Source: Tabrizicola oligotrophica | GTDB lineage: Bacteria > Pseudomonadota > Alphaproteobacteria > Rhodobacterales > Rhodobacteraceae | Assembly: GCF_011008935.1 (NCBI RefSeq) | Contig: NZ_JAAIVJ010000002.1 | Span: 62,001-126,000 of the forward strand | DNA: 64,000 nt | Direction of reading: 5' to 3' | Shown: positions 34,555 to 42,996 of the stretch, piece after piece | Layout: every line of letters starts with the position of its first letter | Numbering within the stretch: the first letter of the stretch is position 1 | Notes under the pieces: model-generated | What the model was told of the DNA's origin: nothing | The model's input: only the letters and a program-made list of their open reading frames with translations | Databases searched by the model: none | Translations under genes and position numbers: made by a program

Positions 34555-35178
34555 TCAGACGAGCCGCGCCTGCATGCGGGCCAGTTCGACCGAGTTTCGG
34601 GCGCCGGTCTTTTGCAGGACGCGGGCGCGGTGGACCTCGACCGTGCGCATGGCAATACCCAGACGGTCGGCGATCTGCTTGTTCAGTCGGCCTTCGACGA
34701 TCAGGCGCATCACCTCGACTTCGCGGTCCGAAAGCGAGGCGAAGCGGGCAGCCAGATCGGCGCGGCTGGTGTGTTCCGCGGCGCGGCTTTGATGCAGCGC
34801 CATGGCCTGCAACGCCAGATCCACGATCTGATTGTCGTTGAAAGGCTTTTCCAGAAAATCGAAGGCCCCGCGCTTCAGGCTTTGCACGGCAAGCGGCACA
34901 TCGGCATGGCCGGTCAGGAAGATGATCGGCGGCAGGGCCGCAGCGCCGCCTTCGGCGTCAGACAGGGCGTCCGCGACCTGCGGCCCGGAAATCCCCTCCA
35001 TCCGGACATCAAGGATGACACAGCCGCAATCGGGTTGCGGCCAGGCGGCCAGAAACGCCTCGCCGCTGGGCCAGGTCCGGGTGGCAATCCCGCGCGACGC
35101 GAAAAGGAAGGCAAGACCATCGCGCAGTGCCTCTTCATCATCGACGATGTGAACGGAAAATCCGGGGTCTGGGGTCAT
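34555..35178 (-). CDS. dctR: C4-dicarboxylate response regulator DctR (FixJ/LuxR type)
   Basis: Two-component response regulator of 207 residues. The receiver has D13-D14-type acidic residues (V-D-D-E-E), the phosphoacceptor D57 (V-I-L-D-V-R-M), T-G-H and K111 (E-K-P-F). A LuxR-type helix-turn-helix follows (L-S-D-R-E-V-E-V-M, then N-K-Q-I-A-D-R-L). It is encoded with an ATGA overlap behind its kinase and divergently from dctPQM. This matches the DctSR arrangement of Rhodobacter capsulatus rather than the sigma-54-dependent DctBD pair of rhizobia. Confidence 0.9.
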   Translation of the reverse strand: MTPDPGFSVHIVDDEEALRDGLAFLFASRGIATRTWPSGEAFLAAWPQPDCGCVILDVRMEGISGPQVADALSDAEGGAAALPPIIFLTGHADVPLAVQSLKRGAFDFLEKPFNDNQIVDLALQAMALHQSRAAEHTSRADLAARFASLSDREVEVMRLIVEGRLNKQIADRLGIAMRTVEVHRARVLQKTGARNSVELARMQARLV

Positions 35179-37121
35179 GACGGCTGGCTTTCGGTCAGGG
35201 GAGCGGTCGATGGCTGGGCCACGAAGGGCAGGCGAACGACAAAGATCGTGCCGCCGCCGGGGTTCGGCTGATGCGACAGGCTGCCGTGAAGCAGTTCGAT
35301 GATCGACCGGCAGATATTGAGCCCCATGCCCATGCCGTGGCTCTTGGTGCTGGTGAACGGGTCGTAAAGCCGATCGGCCAGATCATCGGAGATGCCCGGC
35401 CCCTGGTCGGCCACGTCCAGCCGCACCATTCCGTCTTCGGGACGCAGCCGGATGGTCAGCCGGTTGCCGCTGCGCGGACCCTCGGCCATGGCCTCCATGC
35501 CGTTGCGGATCAGGTTGACAAGGACTTGTTCGATCAGGATGCGGTCGGCAAGAACTGCAGGCAGGGCGGCGCGCGGGGCGTCCAGCACCAGGTCGGCCCG
35601 CAACTCCTTTGCCTCGGCCGCCATCAGGCCCATGGCGTCGCCCACCACCTCGGAGAGATCCAGCGCGACAACGCGCGGTTCGCGTTTCTTCACGAAATCC
35701 TGGATCCGGCGGATGATCAGCCCGGCCCGCCGCGCCTGCACCGCGAGCTTTTCCAAGGCGGTCCGCAGCATCGGCGTCTGCGCCTGTCCGGCGTCGATCA
35801 GGTTGAGCCCGCCTGCCGCATAAGAGGCAATCGCGCCAAGGGGCTGGTTCAGTTCATGCGCCAGCGTCGAGGCCATCTCGCCCAGCGTCACCAGCCGCGC
35901 CGTGCGGGCCAGGCTTTCGTCCTGCGCCCGCGCCAGCCGGGCCGCCGCCTTGGCCTCGGTGATGTCGATGATCGAGCCGAGCCAGCCCTGATGCCGCCCC
36001 GAGGCGTCGATCAGCGGTGCCTCATAGACCTGCACGTCGATCTCGGAGCCATCGGCCCGCCGGAACCGGGTTTCAAAGCTTTGTGGCGCCTTCGCGCCTT
36101 CGGAAAGCTGGCGCTGGCGGGCGAGTGTGTCCTCGATCCGGTCGGGCGACCAATAGGGCATGGGCGGCGTCTGCCCGATCAGGTCGCGCGCCTCCAGTCC
36201 GACCAGCTTGCAGAAGGCCGCGTTGACATAGAGGATGCGCCCGGCGTGGTCCTTGGCGCGCAGGCCGACCGTCAGGCTTTCCTCCATCGAGCGGCGAAAA
36301 GCCATCTCGGCGCGCAACCGCGCTTCGGCACGGCGACGGTGCTGGGCGTTGCGCTGCAAGACCAGCAGCGCCAGCACGGCAAAGGCCGCAAGCCCGACGA
36401 TCGCGCCAAGCAGGGCGGCATTGCCCAAGGCCGCAGATCGGTCATAGGCGGTGATCCTCAACGAGGTGCCGGCCAGCGGTGGGTCAAAGCTGATGGTGTG
36501 GAAAGGCGCGGCATCGGCCACCGGACGGCGTGCCCGGTCGGCGTGCGTCGTTGTGCTGTCGAAGACCCGGACGGCATATTGCTCGGCGATCCACCAGGGG
36601 ATGTGACGGTCCAGCATGAGCGGCAGCGAGATCGTGGCCACCACCACGCCGCCATCGCCGCCCGATCGGCGCAGCGCCATCGCGGCCACTCCGTCGGCCG
36701 GCGCACCGTAAACCGGGCGCGCCGTACTGGTGGCGCTGCGCAGCAGCGTTGCGACAAGGGGCCGGGCAGCGGGACCCATGCCCTCCGGCACCGAGGCGAC
36801 GAGGGCGCCGCTCTGGTCGAACCATTGCACCGCGAGGGTTTCGGGATTGGCCGAGATATGCAGCCGCGCCCGCGCCTGCAGGATTTCCAGCGCCGTGCCA
36901 CTGGCCGCGTCCAGCGCCAGCCGCACCAGCATGTCCTCATCCACCGCCAGCTGGAACCGCAGCGTCTGCTCGACCCAGAGCGCATCGGTCGCCAGTTTTG
37001 CCCGCGCCCTTTCCTCATCGGAGCGGGCCACGACCCAGACCAGCGTGGCAACAAGGGCCACCAGCGCGACAATGGCAACCAGAGGAATGAAGGACAGCAG
37101 ATCCCAGCGCCGGGAAGCCAT
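35175..37121 (-). CDS. dctS: C4-dicarboxylate sensor histidine kinase DctS
   Basis: Membrane sensor kinase of 648 residues from the ATG at 37121. TM1 is about 11-33, a periplasmic sensor region spans about 35-230, and TM2 is about 235-256. Then come a PAS domain (about 280-400), the phosphoacceptor histidine near 422 (T-L-A-H-E-L-N-Q-P) and an ATPase domain with N-L-I-R-N-G-M-E-A and D-Q-G-P-G-I-S. The GTG at 37235 would add 38 hydrophilic residues but has no useful ribosome site. By position it senses C4-dicarboxylates for the dctPQM TRAP transporter. Confidence 0.88.
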   Translation of the reverse strand: MASRRWDLLSFIPLVAIVALVALVATLVWVVARSDEERARAKLATDALWVEQTLRFQLAVDEDMLVRLALDAASGTALEILQARARLHISANPETLAVQWFDQSGALVASVPEGMGPAARPLVATLLRSATSTARPVYGAPADGVAAMALRRSGGDGGVVVATISLPLMLDRHIPWWIAEQYAVRVFDSTTTHADRARRPVADAAPFHTISFDPPLAGTSLRITAYDRSAALGNAALLGAIVGLAAFAVLALLVLQRNAQHRRRAEARLRAEMAFRRSMEESLTVGLRAKDHAGRILYVNAAFCKLVGLEARDLIGQTPPMPYWSPDRIEDTLARQRQLSEGAKAPQSFETRFRRADGSEIDVQVYEAPLIDASGRHQGWLGSIIDITEAKAAARLARAQDESLARTARLVTLGEMASTLAHELNQPLGAIASYAAGGLNLIDAGQAQTPMLRTALEKLAVQARRAGLIIRRIQDFVKKREPRVVALDLSEVVGDAMGLMAAEAKELRADLVLDAPRAALPAVLADRILIEQVLVNLIRNGMEAMAEGPRSGNRLTIRLRPEDGMVRLDVADQGPGISDDLADRLYDPFTSTKSHGMGMGLNICRSIIELLHGSLSHQPNPGGGTIFVVRLPFVAQPSTAPLTESQPS

Positions 37122-37270
37122 CAGGCTTTCGGTCAGCCCGAAATCCGGGCCTGCGCCGCCGGGGTCCTGCCGGGATTCCGGGTCGGGCGATAGGGCGTTT
37201 CGATCCTGCGTGTGCGCACCCTCCCCGATGAACACCCCTGCAGCTTGTCACCCGCGGCCCCGGCTTGTCC

Positions 37271-37288
37271 ATTGCGGAAACCCACAAT
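37271..37288. promoter_or_regulatory. candidate DctR site between dctS and dctP
   Basis: Imperfect dyad: ATTG at the left and CAAT at the right enclose GG-AAA-CC. It lies about 73 bp before the dctP start, in the divergent dctS/dctP region. A response regulator of the FixJ/LuxR class often binds such short dyads. Only position and symmetry support this. Confidence 0.4.
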
Positions 37289-37361
37289 AGCGGCGCAGAC
37301 TGGCTTTTGGCATGACAGGGCCCAATCCGCCGAGGAGGGCGGACAACGAGGAGGATGACCC

Positions 37362-38366
37362 ATGCTGACCCGCCGCACGCTTGCCACTCTGGCCGGCGCC
37401 ACCGCCCTTGCCTTCAGCCTTGCCGTGCCCGCCGTGGCGCAGGACAAGATCATCATCAAGTTCAGCCATGTCGTCGCCCCCGACACCCCCAAGGGCAAGG
37501 CGGCGGCCAAGTTCGAAGAGCTGGCCGAGGCCTATACCAACGGTGCAGTGGATGTTGAGGTCTACCCCAACAGCCAGCTTTACAAGGACAAGGAAGAGAT
37601 GGAGGCGCTGCAACTGGGCGCGGTCCAGATGCTGGCCCCGTCGCTGGCCAAGTTCGGCCCCCTCGGCGTGCAGGATTTCGAAGTCTTCGACCTGCCGTTC
37701 ATCTTCACCGACTATGACGCCCTGCGCAAAGTGACCCAGGGCGACGTGGGCAAGATGCTTTTGGCGAAGCTTCAGGACAAGGGCATCACCGGCCTTGCCT
37801 ATTGGGACAACGGCTTCAAGATCATGTCGGCCAACAGCCCGCTGAAGACGCCGGATGATTTCCTTGGCCTGAAGCTGCGCATCCAGTCCTCGAAGGTGAT
37901 CGAGGCCTATATGAACGCGCTTGGCGCCGTGCCGCAGGTCATGGCGTTTTCCGAGGTCTATCAGGCGTTGCAGACCGGCGTTGTCGATGGCACCGAAAAC
38001 CCGCCGTCGAACATGTATACCCAGAAGATGCACGAGGTGCAGAAGCACGCCACCGTGTCGAACCACGGATATCTGGGCTATGCGGTGATCGTGAACAAGA
38101 CCTTCTGGGACGGCCTGCCCGAAGAGGTGCGCGCCGGTCTCGACAAGGCGATGGTCGAGGCGACCGATTATGCCAACACCATTGCGAAGGAAGAAAATGA
38201 AGCCGCCCTTGCCGCAATGAGGGCCGCCGGAACGACCGAGTTCTACGACCTCTCGCCCGAGGAACGCGCCGCATGGGCCGAAGCCCTTGCCCCCGTGCAT
38301 GAGGCCATGGCCGAACGCATCGGCGCCGAGACCCTTGCCGCCGTGAAAGGCGCGCTCGGTCAGTAA
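37362..38366 (+). CDS. dctP: TRAP C4-dicarboxylate-binding protein DctP
   Basis: Periplasmic solute-binding protein of 334 residues. A signal peptide is present (L-T-R-R-T-L-A, hydrophobic core, A-V-A cleavage before Q-D). The mature protein opens with I-I-I-K-F-S-H-V-V-A and contains L-R-I-Q-S-S, the conserved arginine region that binds a carboxylate. A strong ribosome site (GAGGAGG) precedes the ATG at 37362. By family and by the DctSR pair it should bind malate, succinate or fumarate. A GC hairpin follows the gene. Confidence 0.93.
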   Translation: MLTRRTLATLAGATALAFSLAVPAVAQDKIIIKFSHVVAPDTPKGKAAAKFEELAEAYTNGAVDVEVYPNSQLYKDKEEMEALQLGAVQMLAPSLAKFGPLGVQDFEVFDLPFIFTDYDALRKVTQGDVGKMLLAKLQDKGITGLAYWDNGFKIMSANSPLKTPDDFLGLKLRIQSSKVIEAYMNALGAVPQVMAFSEVYQALQTGVVDGTENPPSNMYTQKMHEVQKHATVSNHGYLGYAVIVNKTFWDGLPEEVRAGLDKAMVEATDYANTIAKEENEAALAAMRAAGTTEFYDLSPEERAAWAEALAPVHEAMAERIGAETLAAVKGALGQ

Positions 38367-38375
38367 GCCCTCTGC

Positions 38376-38397
38376 GGGGCGGTCCCGCGGCCGCCCC
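38376..38397 (+). terminator. intercistronic GC hairpin after dctP
   Basis: Arms GGGGCGG and CCGCCCC enclose an 8-base loop, in the 69-bp gap between dctP and dctQ. A pyrimidine-rich stretch follows but no clean T-run. It probably protects or partly terminates the dctP transcript so that binding protein exceeds membrane subunits. Confidence 0.6.
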
Positions 38398-38435
38398 ACC
38401 TTTCCCCCATCGCCCTTAACCGTCTGAGGTGTGCC

Positions 38436-39065
38436 ATGCTGCGCCTGCTCGACCGGCTTGAGGAAGTGTTGATCGCCGCGCTGATCGCGGCGGCGACCGT
38501 TCTCATCTTCCTTGCCGTCACCCACCGTTTCGCCATCGGCTTTGCCGCCGATCTGGTCGCCTTCGCCCGCTCGGGCGAGATGGAGACATTGAGCGGCTTT
38601 GCCAAATCCCTGTTCAAGGTCGTCAACGGGCTGAAGATGACCTGGGCGCAAGAGGCCTGCATCTATCTCTTCGTCTGGATGGCCAAGTTCGGCGCCGCCT
38701 ACGGAGTGCGGACCGGGATCCATGTCGGCGTGGATGTTCTGGTCGAACGCCTGTCCGGCAACAGCCGCCGGCTCATCACCATCATCGCCATGTCGGGTGG
38801 CGTGATCTTTACCGCGATCCTGGCCTGGATCGGGGCGGATTTCGTTTTGCATATCCGCGCCGGCGGGCAGATCTCGGCCGACCTCGAACTGCCGATGTGG
38901 CTGGTCTACCTGGCTGTGCCGCTTGGCTCGGCGCTGATGTGCTTTCGCTTCATGCAGGCGCTCTATCGTTTCCTGACCACGGGCGAGGTTGCACATCACG
39001 ACCACGGCGCTGTCGACGGGCTGGACGACGAGGCCGAAGATCTTGCCAAGGGGGGCCACGCATGA
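38436..39065 (+). CDS. dctQ: TRAP transporter small membrane subunit DctQ
   Basis: Small permease subunit of 209 residues with four predicted membrane segments. The first lies near residues 8-30 and the others after E-A-C-I-Y-L-F-V-W-M-A-K-F-G-A-A. The G-V-R-T-G-I-H-V-G-V-D stretch is typical of DctQ. It is a little longer than average because of a loop of about 20 residues after the first segment and a charged C-terminal tail (H-H-D-H-G-A). It overlaps dctM by 4 bp. Confidence 0.92.
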   Translation: MLRLLDRLEEVLIAALIAAATVLIFLAVTHRFAIGFAADLVAFARSGEMETLSGFAKSLFKVVNGLKMTWAQEACIYLFVWMAKFGAAYGVRTGIHVGVDVLVERLSGNSRRLITIIAMSGGVIFTAILAWIGADFVLHIRAGGQISADLELPMWLVYLAVPLGSALMCFRFMQALYRFLTTGEVAHHDHGAVDGLDDEAEDLAKGGHA

Positions 39066-40384
39066 CCGCGCTCATCATCTTCCTGATCCTGGCGCTGCTG
39101 CTTGTCACCGGCATGCCGGTTTCCATCGCGCTGGGCCTGACGGTCTTTACCTTTCTCTTCGGCTTTTCCGACGTGCCGATGGACGCCATCGCGCTGAAGC
39201 TGTTCACCGGCATCGAGAAATTCGAGATCATGGCGATCCCGTTCTTCGTCCTTGCCGGCAACTTCCTGACCCATGGCGGGGTGGCCCGCCGGATGATCCG
39301 CTTTGCCTCTTCCATGGTCGGCCACTGGTATGGCGGGCTTGGGCTGGCCTCGGTTCTGTCTTGCGCGCTGTTCGCGGCCATCTCGGGCTCCAGCCCGGCG
39401 ACTGTCATGGCGGTGGGGTCGATCCTTCTGCCGGCCATGGTGAAACAGGGCTACCCGCCGCAATTCGGTGTCGGCACGGTCACAAGCGCGGGCGGGCTTG
39501 GCATCCTGATTCCGCCGTCGATCGTGATGGTGATGTATGCGGTGGCGACCTCTGGCATGGTGGTGACCGGCCCCGAAGGTCAGCCGGTCATGTCCGCCTC
39601 GATCGGCGATCTGTTCATCGCCGGGGTGATTCCGGGGCTGATGCTGGCGCTGATGCTGGCCGGAACCACCACCTGGCGGGCCTGGAAGAACGACTACCCG
39701 CGTCAGCCCTGCGCTTCCTTTGCCGCGCGCTGGAAGGCGTTCCGCGAAAGCGTCTGGGGCCTGATGCTGATCGTCATCATCATGGGCGGGATCTATGGCG
39801 GCATCTTCACGCCCACCGAGGCCGCCGCCGTCAGCGCTGTCTATGCCTTCGTCGTCGCTGTTTATGTCTACAAGGACATCAAGCTCCGCGATGTGCCGAA
39901 GGTGCTGCTGAACTCGGCCGCAATGTCGGCGATGCTGCTGTACATCATCACCAATGCCGTGATGTTCGCCTTCATCCTGACCTCCGAGCAGATTCCGCAG
40001 GCGCTGTCGGAATGGATCGTCTCGCTGGGGCTGGGCAAGATCGGGTTCCTTCTGGTGGTGAACGTCCTGCTGCTGGCGATCGGCATGGTGATGGAGCCTT
40101 CCGCCATCGTCCTGATCATGGCCCCCATCCTGTATCCGGTCGCCATGGCGCTTGGGGTGGACCCGGTGCATTTCGGGATCATCCTGGTGGTCAACATGGA
40201 GATCGGCCTGTGCACGCCGCCAGTGGGGTTGAACCTCTACGTCGCCTCCTCGCTGTCGCGGCTGGGCTTGACCGAGGTCACGCGGGCGACCTGGCCCTGG
40301 CTGCTGACCATGCTCGGCTTCCTGATCCTCGTCACCTATGTGCCGGCCATCACCCTGGTCTTGCCGAGGCTTCTCGGGATGTGA
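39062..40384 (+). CDS. dctM: TRAP transporter large permease DctM
   Basis: Large TRAP permease of 440 residues with about a dozen membrane segments. Hallmarks are the G-S-S-P-A-T-V-M-A-V-G-S hairpin region, G-I-L-I-P-P-S-I-V-M, and near the C-terminus E-I-G-L-C-T-P-P-V-G-L-N. The start is the ATG at 39062, overlapping the dctQ stop (ATGA). It completes the dctPQM operon, which is followed by a strong hairpin at 40421-40446 before the convergent racemase gene. Confidence 0.95.
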   Translation: MTALIIFLILALLLVTGMPVSIALGLTVFTFLFGFSDVPMDAIALKLFTGIEKFEIMAIPFFVLAGNFLTHGGVARRMIRFASSMVGHWYGGLGLASVLSCALFAAISGSSPATVMAVGSILLPAMVKQGYPPQFGVGTVTSAGGLGILIPPSIVMVMYAVATSGMVVTGPEGQPVMSASIGDLFIAGVIPGLMLALMLAGTTTWRAWKNDYPRQPCASFAARWKAFRESVWGLMLIVIIMGGIYGGIFTPTEAAAVSAVYAFVVAVYVYKDIKLRDVPKVLLNSAAMSAMLLYIITNAVMFAFILTSEQIPQALSEWIVSLGLGKIGFLLVVNVLLLAIGMVMEPSAIVLIMAPILYPVAMALGVDPVHFGIILVVNMEIGLCTPPVGLNLYVASSLSRLGLTEVTRATWPWLLTMLGFLILVTYVPAITLVLPRLLGM

Positions 40385-40420
40385 CGGGCCCGGGATACGA
40401 GCCCGCACCGGCAAACGACG

Positions 40421-40446
40421 GCCCGCCCCTGCGCATTGGGGCGGGC
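40421..40446. terminator. bidirectional hairpin between dctM and the racemase gene
   Basis: A perfect 9-bp stem, GCCCGCCCC/GGGGCGGGC, with an 8-base loop lies in the convergent gap after dctM. There is no T-run on the plus side. The arms are identical to those of the hairpin after chvE at 11839, though the loops differ. Confidence 0.65.
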
Positions 40447-40542
40447 TGCAGCTTGCGCTGTCGCAGAATGTCGGCTCGCCGCCCGAGGGGCAGGGTCGCC
40501 GTGGCAGCCGGGCAGCACCACAAGCCGGGCGTTTGCAGCGGA

Positions 40543-41262
40543 TCAGCCCGCCGCCCGGGCAAATTTTTCTCGCGGGAAGTCATAGGCGCCGATCTTCGAG
40601 GTCAGGTAGCGCCCGCCCACCAGCCCTTCGGCCAGTTTCACGGCCGCACTCACCCCGTCGATCACGGGCACGCCCGTCTGGGCCTGCAAGCGTTCGCACA
40701 GGTCGGACATCCCGGCGCAGCCCAACAGAACCGCCTCGGCGCCATCCTCGTCGCGTGCGGCGCGGATCTCGTGCAACAGGCGCAATTCGCAGGTTTCCGG
40801 CTCCTGTTCCAGCGCCAGCACCGGCATGTTCACCGCGCGCACATTGCGGCACCGTCCCGCTGCGCCGTAACCCGCCACCAGGTCCTCGATGATCGGCACC
40901 GAACGGGGCAGGGTGGTCACGACGGAAAAGCGGCTGGCGATGGTGCAGGCCACCTGCACCCCGGCCTGACAGATGCCGATGACCGGGCCGCGTGCCACCT
41001 CGCGGGCCGCCGCCAGCCCCGGATCGTCGAAACAGGCGATGACATAGGCGTCGACCCCCCGCGCTTCGCCTGCGCGGATCAGTTCAAGCATGGCGGGCAC
41101 GGCCAGCGCCTCATCGGCATGGCCCTCGATGCTGACGGGGGTGCCCCGCGGGTTCGCCGCCTCGATCACCGTGCCGGCAAAGGCGGCGCGACGTGCGCTT
41201 TCGCCGATCTGGGCGGTCATCGAGGCGGTGGAATTCGGGTTGATGACCAGAATGCGCATCAT
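40543..41262 (-). CDS. Asp/Glu/hydantoin racemase family protein
   Basis: 239-residue protein of the aspartate/glutamate/hydantoin racemase superfamily. It has I-N-P-N-S-T near the N-terminus and two cysteine loops: I-A-C-F-D-D-P-G and L-G-C-A-G-M-S. These are the pair of catalytic cysteines expected for cofactor-independent racemases, and the layout fits hydantoin racemase. Two tandem ATGs (41262, 41259) overlap the flavin reductase stop. It is the second gene of a two-gene operon divergent from the GntR gene. The actual substrate is unknown; maleate isomerase-like or allantoin-racemase-like activity is possible. Confidence 0.85.
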   Translation of the reverse strand: MMRILVINPNSTASMTAQIGESARRAAFAGTVIEAANPRGTPVSIEGHADEALAVPAMLELIRAGEARGVDAYVIACFDDPGLAAAREVARGPVIGICQAGVQVACTIASRFSVVTTLPRSVPIIEDLVAGYGAAGRCRNVRAVNMPVLALEQEPETCELRLLHEIRAARDEDGAEAVLLGCAGMSDLCERLQAQTGVPVIDGVSAAVKLAEGLVGGRYLTSKIGAYDFPREKFARAAG

Positions 41263-41909
41263 TTCACCTCGGCGGCGGGGCGGAGATGCGCGGGCATCGG
41301 CGGCGCGGGCAGCACGAACTGCCGGTCGGAGGTGATGTAATTGTCGGCATGAAGCCGCGCGATGGGCTGATAGACTTCGGGGTTCACATAGCGCCCGGCA
41401 GCGTCAAGGCAGTCGCGCTGCACATGCATCTGCACCACCTCGCCGATGATCAGGAGCCGCCGCCCGTATTCCAGCAGCCGGTCGACCCGGCATTCCATGG
41501 CGCAGGGGCTTTCGACGATGCGTCGGGCGCGGATATGCGCGCAGGGCGCCGTGGTCAGCCCGGCCAGCGCCACCTCATCCACCTCTTCGGCAACGGCCAG
41601 TCCGCAGACCAGCATGGCCTGAGACAAGGCCATGTCGACCATGTTGATCACGAATTCGCCATCGCGGCGGATGTTGCGCACTGTATCCTTCTCTTGCCCG
41701 TCGGGGCGGGTCTGGATGCCCAGCACCACAAGCGCGGGGTCATGCGAGAAGACGTTGAAAAAGCTCATCGGGGCGGCATTGTTCCGACCGGTGGCCGATC
41801 GGGTGGAAACCAGCGCGATGGGGCGCGGCCCGATGAAATTGGTCAGCAGCCGGTACCGGTCCTGCGCCTCCATCCGGGTGAAGTCGAATTCCATGTTCTG
41901 CGCCCTCAT
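41259..41909 (-). CDS. flavin reductase family protein
   Basis: FMN-binding split-barrel flavin reductase-like protein, about 216 residues from the ATG at 41909. G-P-R-P-I-A-L-V-S-T-R, N-A-A-P-M-S-F-F-N-V-F and R-D-G-E-F-V-I-N are characteristic of this (DIM6/NTAB) class. An ATG five codons later (41894) has a GAGGG ribosome site at good spacing and is an equally good start. A longer frame to 42008 runs into the operator region and is rejected. It may supply reduced flavin to a monooxygenase encoded elsewhere, or act directly; none is in this locus. Confidence 0.85.
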   Translation of the reverse strand: MRAQNMEFDFTRMEAQDRYRLLTNFIGPRPIALVSTRSATGRNNAAPMSFFNVFSHDPALVVLGIQTRPDGQEKDTVRNIRRDGEFVINMVDMALSQAMLVCGLAVAEEVDEVALAGLTTAPCAHIRARRIVESPCAMECRVDRLLEYGRRLLIIGEVVQMHVQRDCLDAAGRYVNPEVYQPIARLHADNYITSDRQFVLPAPPMPAHLRPAAEVK

Positions 41910-41961
41910 CGTCTTGTCCCTCTGGATTACGGGCGGAGAACCCGCTATCATGCTCAACATG

Positions 41962-41985
41962 ATTGTCGACATTTTTGTTGTCAAT
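41962..41985. promoter_or_regulatory. GntR operator, site 1 (divergent flavin reductase/gntR region)
   Basis: Contains ATTGTCGACA followed by TTGTTGTCAA, in an AT-rich patch. It sits about 53 bp from the flavin reductase start and 67 bp from the GntR start. TTGTCGACA recurs at 42854-42863 in front of the transporter operon. A TTGT-N-GACA core is typical for GntR proteins with an FCD domain. Confidence 0.7.
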
Positions 41986-42051
41986 AAAAACCTGCGCCCG
42001 GTTGACATTCGGGTGAACCCGGCAAGAATGCCGAAGGAATAGGGGGTTCGG

Positions 42052-42738
42052 ATGTATCAAAGCAAGGAAGCCATGCCCGGACCGGCCGCGGAAATCTGCG
42101 AAAGGATCTGGCTGTCCATCGCCGAACGCAAGCTTCGCCCCGGCACCCGCCTGAAAGAGGAACAGCTGGCCGAGGTGTTCGAGGTCAGCCGCGCGCGGGT
42201 GCGGCAGGCGCTGGCCATGCTGGAAAGCGACGGGCTGGTGACCATCCTGCCGAATCGCGGGGCCTTCGTGTCAGAGCCGGGGGTGGACGAAGCGCGCGAC
42301 GTCTTTCACTTTCGTCGTCAGGTCGAGGCGCGGGTGATGGAACGGCTGATCTCCAGCATTGACGATGCCGCAATCCCCCAGCTTGAGGCGCATCTGGCGC
42401 TGGAACGCGAGGCCGACGCCCGCGGCGACACCACGGCCACGATCCGGCTGTCGGGCGGCTTCCACCTGCTGCTGGCCGAGCTTTCGGGGTCGACCTTCCT
42501 GACCGCCACATTGCGCGACCTGATTTCCCGGTCAAGCCTGATCACCACGATGTATCGCCGGCACTCCAATCACAATTGCGGCCCTGACGAGCATGCCGGC
42601 CTGATCGCGCGCATCCGTGCCCGCGACCTGCACGGTGCGTTGCAGTTGATGGACGATCATCTGCGGCATGTCGAAGAAGACCTGGACCTGACCGAAGACG
42701 TCCCGGTGGTGCGCGACTTGCGCGACGCCCTGGTCTGA
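42052..42738 (+). CDS. GntR family regulator, FCD domain
   Basis: Transcription factor of 228 residues with an N-terminal GntR winged helix (about 12-75; L-K-E-E-Q-L-A-E-V-F, then S-R-A-R-V-R-Q-A-L) and a C-terminal FCD ligand-binding domain whose histidines (D-E-H-A-G, D-D-H-L) may hold a metal. AGGGGG lies just upstream of the ATG. It stands between two divergent or co-directional operons that both carry the TTGTCGACA motif. It is therefore the likely local repressor of both, sensing the transported compound or an intermediate. Confidence 0.9.
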   Translation: MYQSKEAMPGPAAEICERIWLSIAERKLRPGTRLKEEQLAEVFEVSRARVRQALAMLESDGLVTILPNRGAFVSEPGVDEARDVFHFRRQVEARVMERLISSIDDAAIPQLEAHLALEREADARGDTTATIRLSGGFHLLLAELSGSTFLTATLRDLISRSSLITTMYRRHSNHNCGPDEHAGLIARIRARDLHGALQLMDDHLRHVEEDLDLTEDVPVVRDLRDALV

Positions 42739-42845
42739 CCACCCCTCAATCCCCCCTGCCAGTCCTGCCCGCCCGGAGGCGAAACCGGTGCTGCTTCCTG
42801 CTGAAAGGCCGGTGGTGCAGCGGGGTTTCGGTGTTGGAAAAATGT

Positions 42846-42876
42846 TTGACAAAATTGTCGACAAAAAGATTGACAG
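42846..42876. promoter_or_regulatory. GntR operator, site 2, upstream of the peptide-type transporter
   Basis: TTGACA and ATTGTCGACAA (with a perfect TTGTCGACAA palindrome at 42855-42864) are followed by a second TTGACA. It lies about 125 bp before the binding-protein gene in a 258-bp gap with no gene. The two TTGACA hexamers could also be -35 elements, in which case the operator overlaps the promoter. Confidence 0.7.
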
Positions 42877-42996
42877 AAAAGTCGTCAAGTCGCAGTCTCA
42901 GGTTGTCGCCACGCCGGAATCGTCCGGCCGACCGTTGCAACTGCCGGCAAGACCCGCATCAGACGGGTCATCCCCGGCCTCTGACAGGGAATAACC

